From Corylus avellana (lineage: Eukaryota; Streptophyta; Magnoliopsida; Fagales; Betulaceae), in NCBI RefSeq assembly GCF_901000735.1, contig NC_081549.1, positions 20,907,584-20,971,583 of the forward strand: a DNA stretch of 64,000 nucleotides, in the 5' to 3' direction. A model generated the notes under the pieces. The model was not told the DNA's origin and searched no databases. It saw only the letters and a list, made by a program, of their open reading frames with translations. This document shows, one piece after another, positions 11,001 to 23,309 of the stretch (its first letter is position 1; every line of letters begins with the position of its first letter). Made by a program: the position numbers and the translations under genes.

Positions 11001-12560
11001 GTAAGTCAAAATATTCAAGGAAAAAATATGTGTCACTAGCTACTTTGAGTTCAAATTCGAATTGACCCATATAATTGTTGACTGATCATGTGGGACATGG
11101 TTTTTCATAAGGTATCTTTTAAGAAATGGACAAAATCGGACGAAATTAAATATATGATTGAAAAATAATTAAAACCCAAAACATTATTACAAAAATGAAT
11201 GAGAGAGTTAATTCATGAAAACTAAGGAGAACTCAAAGTAATGACTTGTAGATTTTTCCCAATATTTAAATTTGATACTTATGTAATTGAAACAGCACAA
11301 AATTGAAACAGCACAAAAAGGTAGAGAATAATTACATTAAACAAAATGTAGGACGGCTCAATAAAGATCCAAAAATACAGTTAAAACACTGCTTATTAAA
11401 GCTTAAAATTTGTTATGAATGGATTAAATGAATTGTCTGGCCTGTGAATTTTTGGTCCATCAGTTAATGGATTCGAATTTCCTTATATTTTTTAAAATAT
11501 GATATTTTCAGTCCCCTCGATTAAGAGAAAAAACACTTAAAATGACAGTTTGGTGGGGATATATAGTAGAAAGGTAAATTTGTTTGAAATAATTAATATA
11601 TACTACACACCAACCCAATGTCCGGTGAAAAAGGTACCCAATGAAAGAAGCTTTGCCGACACCATATCTAGATCACTGAAATCTGGTTAAATTAATAATA
11701 ATTTTCTTAATTTCGTCATAAAATCGTAATCACTTGTTTAATGTTATGGTATTTGGTACACCAATCAGATGAAATGGTCCTGTTTAGTTAGAGCTATATT
11801 ATCAAATAGTTTCTAACATGTAATAAAAGTAGTAGGAATTTAATGACGTTTGTACCCAATATCCATTACTTGTTCAGAATCACTGCACTTAATCCGATGC
11901 ACCGTTTAAAAGAGATTACTCTGATGCTGTTTTATTCTTACTTTTCTAAAATATTAGCCATTTTTTAAATATTAAATTACACATGATTCTCAAATATTTT
12001 TCGTTTTATCAAAAGTGAGGGGACAACTCACGAAATCTCGAGGATGACGAAATACTTAAACAACGCCTCTCACAAAACTTTATGTAGTGGGAATAATTAA
12101 GGAGGATCGATCTTTTAACCTTCTCTAATTTTTTTTTGTTTCCATTGCATGTGCTCCAAAGATCTGAAAGAGATGGATGTGGATTCTTGATCAATCAGGA
12201 GTGATGCTTTTTCTCGATTCTAATCCAGTGGGCAACATGTAGGTGGCCAAATGTAATGGTATCCAGAGCCTAGAAAGATTCTCTCAAATCACCTTAGAAC
12301 AGTGGCAGGCAAGGAATAATTAAAGTGCTCTAAAGAGGGAAAGAAGGTCTGAATACCTAATTCCTGAAGCTTTGGTCTCCGGCCCACAACATAACTTTTA
12401 GATTTTGGCGTTGCACGTACGATTCAAACTAAAACATTAAAACTGATAAATATTAATTTGCTGTTTCCCAAATAACAGGAAATTAATATTTAATATTTTA
12501 AGCTTAGTTAGTGGCTTCTTGGTGAGATACGATCCCCTGAATCACTTAACCAAATCACGT
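11001..12560. other. Noncoding stretch with a dispersed repeat
   Basis: No further CAX exon is found. Bases about 11285-11457 are a second copy of 15719-15870 (shared 'aggtagagaataattaca' and following bases). The remainder is AT-rich with nothing recognised. Confidence 0.55.
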
Positions 12561-12882
12561 GGAAATTTTTTCAATTTGTTTCTTTTCTCATTTGTTTATG
12601 TTTTTGGGAAACTTCCATGATTTGCAATTGCTGAGCAGCTGCCATTTGCTGCTTATAAAAATATTTCTACGTAACATCAACTTTGAGTAAGTTGATTAAA
12701 TGACTTTCTATAGGCAATGCTTTTGGGAAATTTTTTCCACTTTGCTTCTTTTTCTCATTTGTTATGTTTTTAGGAAATTTCCATGATATACATTATGCAA
12801 TTGCTGAGCCGCTGCCATTAATTTGCTGCTTAAAATATTTCTACCTAACATCAACTTTGAGAAAGTTGATCAAATGACTTTC
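12561..12882. repeat. Tandem duplication, period about 165 bp
   Basis: The unit starting 'ggaaattttttc' at 12561 recurs at 12726, sharing 'caattgctgag', 'ctgccat' and 'acatcaactttgag' in the same order. Single-base changes and small indels separate the copies. No function is apparent. Confidence 0.75.
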
Positions 12883-13021
12883 CCAAATTCATTGCCTTTT
12901 TTCTAAAGCCTGTGTTCATTTGTTTTCTTACTCTTTATATATGGTCCTACTTCTGTCCTATTATATTCTAGTCATAATTGCTTTTATTTTTATGTCTCGT
13001 ACATATGTATTATTGGGTTAT

Positions 13022-13992
13022 TGTAACGCCCCGTAAATTAATTAACTCCACGGTTCGTTTTTCAGTCTTATACCACTCCGAACAAAACTCAGCGACCTTT
13101 ACTCCTTGAAAAGAGATGATGCTAAGCAGCGGAAAATATTAAAGTTCTATAATCATTAATCATTACAACCATAGCATCTACCAAAGAACATCAAAATAGC
13201 TGAAATCATACAATACATATCATTGTTATAAGGGATATACGTTATACCTCAATATGCAAGCATACATCAAAACCTCTAGGTCTAAAGCATAACTCAAAAG
13301 TACTAGTTATCATGAGTACCTGCCTAAGCTTGCAACAAGTCCTCAAGCATCTCTCGGATCGAATCCTCCACAATGACCGAATGTTTTGCAGTATCCATCT
13401 TCTATTAAACTATTTATAACAGCATAGTTGTACATATAAAGAAAAAATAGAAAATAATACAAGGGTAAGTCTAACAACTTAATGAGTATAAATGCACATG
13501 ATGTACCCGTCATTAAATGGCGAACTCAGTTGTTTATAAAACACATGCAACATTATGACAGTTTATCATAGATGTGATATAAATATAATATACGCTTATA
13601 ATATAGAGTAACAGTAATAATTTAATCATATGGTATACCCGAGATATTATCCCTTTTCAACAGGGTTGACGCTGTCCCGAATGACCTATAATACAACAAT
13701 AGTGCCCCGAATATTGAAAGCTACCGCACATAACATTAGTGGCACGACTGAGTCTGACCTCGGGTGGCTCATACCACTAATGATGTCCGTCTTATAGTGA
13801 CCATCCATTGGGAATGGCTGGGTCTTGGTCACGAAACCATTGGATCCAAAGCTCACACACACATACACATACATTTGACCATAAAGTTAACCTATATAGT
13901 AAGCCTATGACCATTATACCACACATACCTGTGTACCATATTATACGATATAATTAGTATTCTTATCAGTCTTTTACAGGCATAGTTTTACA
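13022..13992. mobile_element. Possible solo LTR or other insertion of about 970 bp
   Basis: It starts TGTAACGCCCCG, a start seen in many plant Gypsy LTRs, and can end at ...TTTTACA, giving inverted TGTAA/TTACA ends. A 5-bp duplication does not match at exactly these ends, but GGGTTA occurs just outside both sides (13015-13020 and 13999-14004), which would fit slightly different borders. Base composition differs from both flanks and the right border abuts the LEA-2 fragment, so an insertion is likely even though its class is unsure. Confidence 0.4.
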
Positions 13993-14000
13993 AGCAAAGG

Positions 14001-14335
14001 GTTACTACTACAAATACTACCAATTTGGCACGGTGAGTTTGACGCCGTTCTACCAAGGGCACAAGAACACGAGTGTCTTGAGCCCCATGTTCCATGGACA
14101 GCAGTTGTCTTTCCTGGAAACTAGCGAGCTGATCTCCAAGTTTAATAATGATACGAGTAATGGGGTCTACAGAATTGTTGTGAAGCTCAATCTTTCATTC
14201 AGGACCAAGGGGGGACGTTGGATCAAGAATGGGCCCTTCAAGCCTGTGATCAAGTGTCGTTTAAAGGTTCCTTTGAGGTCTAATGGGAAATCGGCCACTA
14301 GCTTTAAGACTACCAAATGCAAATTGGATAGCTGA
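14001..14335 (+). pseudogene. LEA-2 / NDR1-HIN1-like protein, C-terminal fragment
   Basis: An open frame of about 110 codons reads FGTVSLTPFYQGHKNTS near its start and KCRLKVPLRSNGK... then TKCKLDS and a stop at the end. FYQGHKNT and the final KVPL...TKCK-D pattern are hallmarks of the LEA-2 (WHy) domain of membrane-anchored NHL proteins. Those proteins are usually 200-230 aa, with an N-terminal transmembrane segment that is missing here. The frame opens right at the border of the possible insertion at 13022-13992, and no initiator or N-terminal half precedes it. It is therefore a 3' fragment, presumably not expressed as a normal protein. Confidence 0.72.
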
Positions 14336-16140
14336 TCATCACATGTTTGTTTGAATGGGTCTTTCATTTTCTTTTTATTTCTTTCTTTCTTTCTTTCTAT
14401 GATATTACCAAACCTTTATCTCTATTTTTATAACACTCTATTGGCGATATATGTGTTGGTGTTTGTTTCCAAACTCTTTTTCTCACATATTAAAAGTATG
14501 TCCTTATAAATGTTGTTCGCAGGTGAACAAATCATCAATTCCAATAATACAAAAGAATGAATTGGCCGGGTAACATTTTCAGACTAATTACATTGTCATA
14601 GGAGCATCAAACACTAATTAACATACTGCACTTATTTGAAATCGAGTGCGAAAAGAAAAGCCTAGTTACCTTTCACTCACCATAACATCCCTCCCTCAAA
14701 AATAAAAATAAAATAATTAATACATGTACTACTTATATATATATGTGATCATGGAGTGATATTATTTAGATGATGTTTCTTATTCATTATCCATTCTTTT
14801 TTATTTTTAGATGAATAAAATTTATATTAACAAGTAACAACAAACAAGAATTACAATTATCTCTCCAATAAAACACCGGAAACTAGTGTTGCTCTACACA
14901 ACTACCTCAAAGAAATTGTGATCTCTACATTCCACAGCAATCCTCTAGATTCTCCTACTACGTACCTTATTACACCAATCGGTCTCCTGTAAATAGACAA
15001 TTTTTCATAGTCAACCAAATTACAAAAGCATACCTAGGAATTCTCCTCTACCCAAAACAATTCCTCTACCCGCAAAATTGAAACAGCACAAAATGAATAT
15101 ATTAGTATAGATCTTTCCCACATCTCAATTGAAACCCTCATCCAATAAATAATATGAAATAGCAGGAATTAAGAGACTTGTAAATCTATGGTGACTAAAC
15201 TTGTGATAAATAACAATTTAGGATGTCAAATAGGAAGTCATATATCAAATGATAGTGCATAATAAAATCAATTTACTTCATATAGTAAAATTTTATTCAC
15301 TGACTTAATAGATTCCGTTAATGTTATATCGATTTAAATATGACACGTGTCACACTTTTATTGGCTCTCATGTGTCACATTATCAAAATTTATTAAGTTA
15401 ATTGACGTATAAAATAAATTGTTTTTTTTGAAATACATAAAGAAAAAAGTTAATTGCAAATTTACATTTTTTTCCTAACATTTAAAGGAACATTGTAAAT
15501 AGTGAGAGAGAGAGAGAGAGAGAGAGAAGGGTAAGTAAACTCTTCTCAGATGTTTATATGATTGTCCATCTACAGCTTATATATATATATATATTAAAGT
15601 TGACATGACATTATTAATTGAAGACCTAAAAAAATGAACAATGCAAATCATTCTGCCACTTTATGAATACCAGGTGTACATTGGCAAAGTTTTTTTTTTT
15701 TTTTGTATTTTTTTATTGAAACAAGTACAATGGAACAAAGGTAGAGAATAATTACATTAAAAAAAATGTAGGACGGCTGAATAAAGATCCAAATACAGTT
15801 AAAACCCTGCTTACTAAAGCTTAAAATTTGTTAAGAGTGGATTAAATAAATTGTCTGGCCTATGAATTCATGGCAGGAGACAATTAGGGGATTTATAGCA
15901 CAGCATGCAGCTGATTTATGCAAAAGAAAAGAAACAACGTGAGAGGGGCGCACTCACTGTACAATTCCATATCATCATGACCTGCTAAAAATCAATAGGA
16001 CAGATATGCTATTTTCTGCACAAAGAGTTGAATTGGAAAATGCATGTATCAAAGAGAAAAGCCAACAACCATCCGTAGTTGCTTCCTAATTGCAAAAGAC
16101 AAAATACTTTAAGAGTCTGCAAAAAGCAAACAAGACATAG
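14336..16140. other. Noncoding stretch carrying NPF 3'-flank remnants
   Basis: Three blocks match DNA lying 3' of the NPF genes: 14960-15070 matches 43515-43585, 15045-15150 matches 21770-21860, and 15175-15260 matches 44370-44460. About 14810-14935 also matches 17175-17290. A GA microsatellite lies at about 15501-15526. These blocks suggest the original 3' end of a lost first array member (P1). No coding exon remains. Confidence 0.6.
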
Positions 16141-16142
16141 CT

Positions 16143-16655
16143 ACGGGCAGGCACCATAGCTGAAACGGCATTGTTCCAGATACAATGTCAACAATAAAAA
16201 TGGATTTTTTACTTAATTTTTTTTGTTTTTTTAAGTAAAATATTAAAAGAAAAGAAAAAAGAAAGAGAAAGATGGGATGGTTCCAACCACCCCTTGGCCA
16301 AAATGGGGTGGCCGAAACCACCCCAACCCCTTGGAAGTGGTTCGACCACTACCAAATGCACTCGATTCCTCTTTTTTTTTTTGCCAAGGGGGTGGCCGGA
16401 CCACCCCCTTGGCCATGAGGGTGGTTCGACCACCCCCAGATCGGCCAGGGAGCCACCCCCTTAGCCAAAAATGACCACCCCATTTTTGGCCGAGGGGTGG
16501 CCGGAACCACCACATCTTTCTCCTCCTTTTTCCTTTTTTTTTTTTTTTTTTTTTAATATTTTGCTTTAAAAAAATAAAATTTAAATAAAAAATCAATTTT
16601 TGCTACTGTAGTTGGAACAATACCATTTCAACTACGGTGCCAGTCCCGACTGTTG
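16143..16655. mobile_element. Foldback (MITE-like) element with about 100-bp inverted arms
   Basis: The left arm starts 'gggcaggcaccatagctgaa'. The right arm, read in reverse complement, starts 'gggactggcaccgtagttga', and both go on to 'attgttcca' and an AT-rich tract. The centre (16270-16510) is a GC-rich run of 'ggtggcc/ggccacc'-type motifs that pair with each other. A target duplication is not evident. No coding capacity is expected; the frames seen here follow the repeats. Confidence 0.6.
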
Positions 16656-17889
16656 GCAAACAAGCTTGAGAAGACCCAAAGGCCTGAAACGCGAACACTT
16701 GCATGCGGCAAGAGACAAAGAGCTGCCCATTTAGTCAACAAATTCTGAAATTATCTCTGGATGCCTGCAGAAAACTTTTTGCCTTGCATTCAATTTTCTA
16801 AGGGAAAAAAGAAACTTAAAAATCAATTTTAAGAATTTCTCTTTCTCTTCTTCATATTCCTAGAAACAAAAGAGATCCTTTAGTGAACCGGATAATATAA
16901 TCTATTGAACATGATTGGAGGAGTAGATCGATCAGCATTTAAGAGAAAGTAAAAGAAATTAAACATTCGAGACTAATTATATTTTCAAACTAATTACATG
17001 GTCACATGAGCATCCAACACTGATAAACATTCGAGACTTATTTGAAACCAGTGATTTATTGAGCGGATAGAAAATTAAACAAAGCGAAAAGAATAGCTAG
17101 CTATGATCATGGAGTACTGATATTATTTATTAAATGATGTTTCTCCTTGACTATATATCCCTCCTTCTAATTTTTTAGATGAATGAAATTTGTATTAACA
17201 TCAAACAAGAATTACAATCTCTCCAGTAAAACACTGGAAATTAACTAGAGTTGCTCTAGCCTCTACACAACTGCGCGCCTTGACAAAAACACCTATACAT
17301 ACATCTTTCCAACCATCTCATAATCATTTTACAATTTGATTAAGGCATAGATGTGAAGAACAACCAAAAACCTTCTCTACTTTGTCGTTTTTACTATTTA
17401 AACGACCTAAAAAAATAACGTCTTTTACACAGTAAACGACGTAGAGAATAATGTCGCTTACTTAGTAAACAACATAAAAAATCACATTCTTTACTGTATA
17501 AATGACGTTAATCAATTTACGATCACAACCTTTCACTAGACTCCAGAGTGATATTATTTTCCTGAAAAATTGTTTTGTAATTACTTTTTTTATTTTTTTA
17601 ATAATAATAATTAAAAAATTGATGCAATATAATAAATAAAAATATTTTAAAATTGACATTTTTTTTTTTAAAAAAAAAATTATATTGATTGCCAAAAGTC
17701 GTTATTTTCATAAGAGTCCCAAACCGTGTAGGACTATAAAGTCCCAATCCTAATCCTAGTCTATTTAAGAAGAATATTGGAATAAAGCTTAGGCCTATTT
17801 CTAAGGCAGCTCTGTAGCTATTTGATTGAGATTTTTCCTCTGTTCTAACCCTCCGATCACCGATCACCGATCCGTCATCAGTCATTGCA
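16656..17889. other. Noncoding stretch
   Basis: Contains a second copy (17175-17290) of the 14.8-kb repeat and, at 17385-17515, several short 'aacgac' motifs that might be the worn end of another DNA transposon. A TATA-like 'tatttaag' at 17762 and a C-rich leader precede the ATG at 17890. Confidence 0.45.
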
Positions 17890-18045
17890 ATGGCAGAAAA
17901 ACAAACCCACCTGGATGTTGAGGCCTCAATCCCACGGCCAGGCAAATTCAAAGACCACAGTCCCATCACCAATATCCTCGTCATTGTTAAGAGTGGATTA
18001 AGTAAATTGTATGAATTAATTACAAATCAATTTATAGCTAATTAA
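17890..18045 (+). CDS. Unrecognised short open frame, possible orphan 5' exon
   Basis: The frame starts MAEKQTHLDVEASIPRPGK and continues about 15 further residues with coding-like codon use, after a plausible leader and a TATA-like element 125 bases upstream. At about 17985 the sequence runs straight into the duplicated segment shared with 266-552 and the coding look ends, though the frame stays open to a stop at 18045. I do not recognise the family. It may be a first exon cut off by the duplication junction, like the CAX and LEA-2 pieces nearby. Confidence 0.3.
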   Translation: MAEKQTHLDVEASIPRPGKFKDHSPITNILVIVKSGLSKLYELITNQFIAN

Positions 18046-18049
18046 AACC

Positions 18050-18352
18050 CTCATCTAATAAATAAGAGGAAAAACTTGGCAAAACTTTTTAACTTCATTT
18101 CGAAAGTATTCGAAGTTGCCTATGGCATGTGCATTAATGACAAGGGTGAGTAGCTCAGTTGCTATGTAGTTGCCTAGCTATTGTTATTCAATTTCGCATT
18201 GTATTATAGTACTATCAATTGGTTGGACATGACAAGCGTGTCCACTTTTAACTAGCTTAACGTGTACCTATCTTCTTTTTTCTTACTTAAAGACCTTGAT
18301 GTGACCATTGCAATTTAATTAGTGATCAGCATACAAAGGAAAGGTCAAAATT
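18050..18352. repeat. Segmental duplicate of 266-552
   Basis: About 290 bases match the left end of the window nearly base for base, with scattered substitutions. The match begins next to the orphan exon at 17890 and ends where similarity to the NPF 5' flanks begins. Confidence 0.75.
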
Positions 18353-18354
18353 TC

Positions 18355-18900
18355 AATTTAGTTAAGATCGAAATTACTTTCACAAAAGGAAAGGTCTGAA
18401 GCATTCAATGTGAACAGAAGAATGATAGATCAAATGGTTCCTCCGATCCCTTAACGTGTTTGCAATTTTTATATTTCTTTTTTTCTTAACTCGTTTGCAA
18501 CTTATATTCGAAAGTCAGCCTTTCTGGTTTAGGGGAAGGAGGGGATCGGAGTTCACTTTTTTAATAGCTTAGTTTTTCTTAATAACTTAGTTTTATTAAT
18601 TGCTAGATAAGTTTCTTTAATAGCTAAGTTGCCTTACTAGTTGAGTTTTCTTAATGGCCAAGTAAAGGGTTCACGAGCTTGTGAAATGTTTATAAATAGC
18701 AGTCATCTGGATGTGAAATTCCATATTTTTCTCCGTCCCTTGTCTTGTAGCACCCAAGAGAAGTTTTTTTGAAGTACTGGTAGTGAGAGAGAGAATAAGA
18801 AGCTTAAAGAAATTTTGAGGAAGAGAAAGTTTGTAGAAAGTTTAGAGAGACGTATTCGTGATACGGAGTTAAGCAAAACAAGTAAGTATTCTCAAGACAA
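18355..18900. promoter_or_regulatory. NPF array 5' flank, copy P1 (coding part lost)
   Basis: Bases 18355-18480 match the DNA just 5' of the NPF exon 1 copies ('gttaagatcgaaattac', 'atggttcctccgatccctta'; compare 37735-37860). Bases 18690-18900 match 38010-38200. Here a TATA box (18691-18698) precedes a purine-rich leader that ends at a gtaagt donor (18882), all on the plus strand and pointing away from the NPF genes. The flank therefore looks like a divergent promoter with an untranslated or short first exon. No NPF exon remains on the other side. Confidence 0.5.
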
Positions 18901-21900
18901 GAGTAGTTAAAAGTTATTTGCATGATTTTATGCAAGCAAGCTTATTCATTAACAATTAAAAGTTATAATATTGCATGATTTGTGTAAGTAAATATCCTTA
19001 TCATATTAAATGTATTCTTGCATGTTATTATCATGTTAGATATATTTTCACAAGTAAACATTACTGCTAAATATGCTTCTTCTTCTTCTTCTTTTTTTGG
19101 TTTTATATAGTACGTAAATAAATAGATCTCTTTATCATACAGGATGTGTTCCAAAAAAAATAAAAAAACCGTTTTAAGCTATATTATGATTTTAAGTAAC
19201 CATTATTCAAGAAACCACCAGTGGCAGTGGTTTAAGGAAATCCTCAAAGTGGTTGGACATGTATTAGGACACATGTTCGACTATTCGTAAAGGAGAATTA
19301 CCTATATATGCCCAATTAGTATTAGTCGTCTTGAATCTCACTGATGTTCTGGTGGGGTTAGATCAGCGAGCAAGAACTTAAAATGATATTTTGATGGAAG
19401 ATTGTGAAGCTGATGATCGAATTCGAAGGGTCAAGACTCGGAAGGCTTGAAACGTCCCAAGTTTTGAGTTAGGATCGTATATACTCGAGTCAAATTCGGA
19501 AGCTTTAGGCTTGTATAAGTTCCACTCAATTCGATTCTTTATTATTATTATTTTTTATAATATCATTTTAATTTTGTACTTGAAACAATTCAAATATTTT
19601 TAAAAATTTATGTACAATATAAAATACGGTTATATGGACTCAAGCTTAGATTGTTTAAATTTGTCGAAAATGGTATAAGATATATAATATAAATAAATTA
19701 GACTGATAAAAATAAGTTTATATGATTTGCTTTAATATAAGGTTAATCGATTTAGTTTTATAAATTTATCAATAATCTTAATTTATCTACTTAATTTTGA
19801 CGATACAAAAGATAATTAAATAATTAATAATTAACATAAATTTACAAATCTCAATGATGATAATTTCTTTATGTAAGAAAAGAGGAGATAAATCAACGAA
19901 CTCGGGAAAAATTTGAGTCATTTGAAAAATAAATGAATTCCGTTTGAATTGGTAATTTAGATAGTGACAATTAGCTCATACCAAAAAAAATATATCCAAA
20001 AATGAATTTTATACCTTTAATATTTGACTTGGTTCAACTCGATTAAAGACTTAGAGTGTGTTTGGCATTATGATTTCGCAAACCAAAAGTACTATGATTT
20101 TAAACCAAATCATAGAAAAATAGATCTTTTGAGATTAGTATTTTTAAAACTTGCGATTTGAAAACCTAAAAAATTTGTCTTTTAAAATTGCACTCAATAA
20201 AGTACTTTTTAAAAAACGTACGTTTTTAAAGGGTAAATTGTGATTTTGCAAAACATTTAACTGTATTTTAAAAAATCAAATTTTAAATTACACATTTTAA
20301 AATCGTAAACCCAAGTAGGCCCTTATTAAAGATTTTTTTGGATGTAATTGTTAAATCTTAAAAGCTTAAGCTGATAGGAAGAGATAAATTTAATTACTAT
20401 TTTAACACTCTCATTCATGTGTGAGCTCAAACTAAGGCTTGATGCGGTCCTTCACAACGATATTTGAGGGGTTTTGTGTGGGCTTCACGGCAAAATTGCG
20501 GTCTCATACATTATTTAGCTTTTTTGCATCATATTTATCTATTGTTGGTGAATGGAAAGAATTTTTTTTTTTTTTTTTTTTTTTTTAAATAGTGATAATA
20601 CAGGAAAAATATATAAGGAAATTAAATTAGAACTGAGCCGTGACTTGTGGCTGTGAGTCGTAAGAAGTTTTTTATTTTTTATTTTTTTTATTCATGAGTC
20701 GTAAGGTATGACTTTGAGATGATAGTACGTAGTAGTAGAGAAAAACCTAAAGGTTCTAAACTTACAAAATCCAAAATGATGTTGTTTTTGTGAATTTAAT
20801 TAAATATATATAATATACATTATATATGAAGGGAATGCAGATGTGGTTAATAATTGCATCCGCATGACATTAAAAATCACTATCCACATTCATATATGTG
20901 AATAATGATTTTTGTTAACCTCATCTGCATCTACACATGTGGATAATGGATAGGTATAAATGGTGGATGTGTGCGATTATTATCCAACCTCATTATACCC
21001 CAAAGTGGGGTACAACGAAATGAGCCTTATATAGATGAAATACCTATGCGGCTATGCCTACTTGTCCCTTGAGGCCCATATTGATGGAATACAAATGCTT
21101 TTTATTTATAGGTTAAGTGATGGACCCTCAATCAAAATTTTACCTTGTTTATTCATCTCATTAAAGATAAGATATCAAAATAAATTTCACTTTTGATTTC
21201 AATTCAACAAATAATTTTTATTGGATAGAAATTTCCCCCAAACCAGTTTGGAGGTAATATTCTTAAACCCATTTAAAATAGTGCCAAATGTCTATAAATA
21301 TTTAAAATGCACATTATATTTAGTCTAAGTTAGTAAACTGCTATTAATGACATTAAAAATTTAATGTGCTCTTTAAATGTTTATAGACATTTAATACTAT
21401 TTTAAATGTATTAGAAAATATTTTCTTCAAACTGATTTGAAAGAAATCTCTTTCCATTTTTATTTAGAATAAATTACCAAACACCCTAAATGTGAAATTA
21501 ATTAGACCACATCAAATATCATGTGGCATATGGGGCACAAATTTCTTTTATCAAACCATCACACTTTATTGGTTTGTGTTTCCCCAACTCGGTCCTAATC
21601 ATTGGACTCAAGCCTTGCAGTTTATACACATCTCCAGCTTTTGAAACTTTCTAGTTTCCACTCCCCTTAGTAATGATTTCCGAAAGGGCCAACAAGAAAA
21701 TATTCAACACCAAAAACCAATTCCATTGCAAAATAAATTGAGAATACATGGAGGAGTTTCTTTGAGACCCAAGTTCTCATATACCCAAAACAATCCCTAT
21801 CACAAAATTGAAACGGCAAAAGAATTAGAGCTTTCCCTATGTCAATTGAAAGCATCTAATATAAATACCTACTCCTACAAAAAAAAAGGGAAGCAACGAG

Positions 21901-22001
21901 AGCAAGATCCAGCCTTTGGTAATTGTTCTTTACCTCAATGTGTTGTTGTAAAAGAAATTCTTCGAAGTAGCACGTCAACAACAACATTGCATATAATCAT
22001 T
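18901..22001. other. Noncoding stretch between array units
   Basis: Bases 18970-19090 continue the 5'-flank similarity seen at 42790-42920 and 49790-49920. A foldback at 20837-20931 pairs 'tgcagatgtggttaa' with 'ttaacctcatctgca'. Bases 21730-21870 match the NPF 3' flank at 15.05 kb. The rest is AT-rich with no gene. Confidence 0.55.
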
Positions 22002-22889
22002 TTAAGGCTGGGTAGATAATTGAGACTCTACTGCATGTTCTAATCTTTCAATTGCTGAGTGTTGATAGCGGTACCAAATTGCCACCAAGATGGAGAGGAC
22101 AAAATTTATGGCACTCAAAACTGCTAATGTCCAATAGTAGTTATCCAAACGACTTTTGTTCAGTGTCTTCTGAAACCAACTTAGTTTCCTTCCCCTTTCG
22201 CTGACCTTACCCACTATATAAACTGAAACGACAGCACCAAACATTCCTACTCCAAATACACTATCGCTGAAAATTTGCAAATAGGAGCCTATAGAATCAG
22301 GAACTTTATCATCGTAGAAACAAGCAATGCTGAAACCAGAGATTCCATCATTGTCACCAAGAAGGTTATGAGAGATTCCATTAAGTGCACCAAGAAAGCA
22401 AAACTGTGGAACAAGCCAAAGCATGCTTAACAGGATTTCTCAGTAGGTTTGTTAATTAACCCGTGGCTTTTGATCACGTCTAGCTTCATTGTCTCCACTT
22501 TTGCAGCCGTGATACAACAAAGCACAGAAAACAACATTGCTATTATCATTTCAATGGGAGCTGCATATTTTCCTGATACCTTTTTAGTTAACTTCTTAGT
22601 GACTGTGGCAAACATGAATTCTACAGTGTCCTGTAAGACTAGTAGTGTAAAAATAGGGACCTTCACTCTTCCAACTACTGTACGATCCAAATTGATTGCT
22701 TAATTTAAAAAATAAGAGTCTCCTATAGATGACACAACCCCACAAATGATGAAAATCATCCACATAGGTATCATGCGTACAAATATTTTTGTTTCCTCTA
22801 CCTCTGTTACACTGCAAAGTTTCCATCTATTTTGTTCTTGTTGCTCTAAAGTTTGGGTTGAAACTACAATTGCAGCCTTGTCAAGGCAC
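22002..22889 (-). pseudogene. NPF5-like transporter copy P2, last exon (broken)
   Basis: This exon follows a gcag acceptor (22890-22893), opens CLDKAAIVVSTQ... and ends with a YYWTLAVLSAINF membrane segment and a stop. It is the C-terminal half (TM7-12) of an NRT1/PTR-family proton-coupled transporter. Two lesions are visible. An in-frame TAA at 22700-22702 stands where P4 has a glutamine codon. A 1-base deletion near 22425-22435 shifts the frame relative to P4 (KPTEKS versus KPNEKIP before the conserved WL-PQF). Exons 1-2 of the same copy are at 36406-37559. The intron between them now holds the CACTA element. Confidence 0.82.
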
Positions 22890-23289
22890 CTGCATTACAA
22901 AGTTATGTTTCAGAAATCGTTGCAGGTAGCATGCATGTGTACAACTTGATAAAAAAATGTTGGCCTAAATTACTGAATTGATTCTTAGGTTTTTTTTTTT
23001 TTTTCTTCTTCTTCTTCTAATTAAACGGGGGAAAGGATTAAGGGGGGATTCTTAAGTTTGAATTTGTATCAAAATTGATCCGTGTTGAGGGTTATCTTTT
23101 TTAGCCAAACGTACCCGGACACACACCAAGCCCAAATTCGGAGTAATGCCACGATCCAACATCCCCAAAGAGGAGGGGATCAACTGGACCAACTGGACCA
23201 ACTGAACCATTGTAAATTGTGAAGGACATTCACACTGGACCAAAACAAATTCCTACTTGACACTTGGCCGAGCCACCCAGAAGGCTTCC
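22890..23289 (-). other. Intron 2 of NPF copy P2, proximal part
   Basis: Alignable to the P4 intron at 45550-45770 and about 46075-46150 (shared 'gacacacaccaag', 'agtaatgccacgatc'). This shows the CACTA element landed in an intron, not between genes. Confidence 0.7.
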
Positions 23290-23309
23290 GGGCACTACAA
23301 AAAACCAAT

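Noticed and set aside
16243..16596. Open frame of 117 codons on the minus strand
   Set aside because: It follows the GC-rich inverted motifs and homopolymers of the foldback element.
17385..17515. End of a second CACTA-like element with repeated 'aacgac' motifs
   Set aside because: No CACTA terminus or 3-bp duplication could be found near it.
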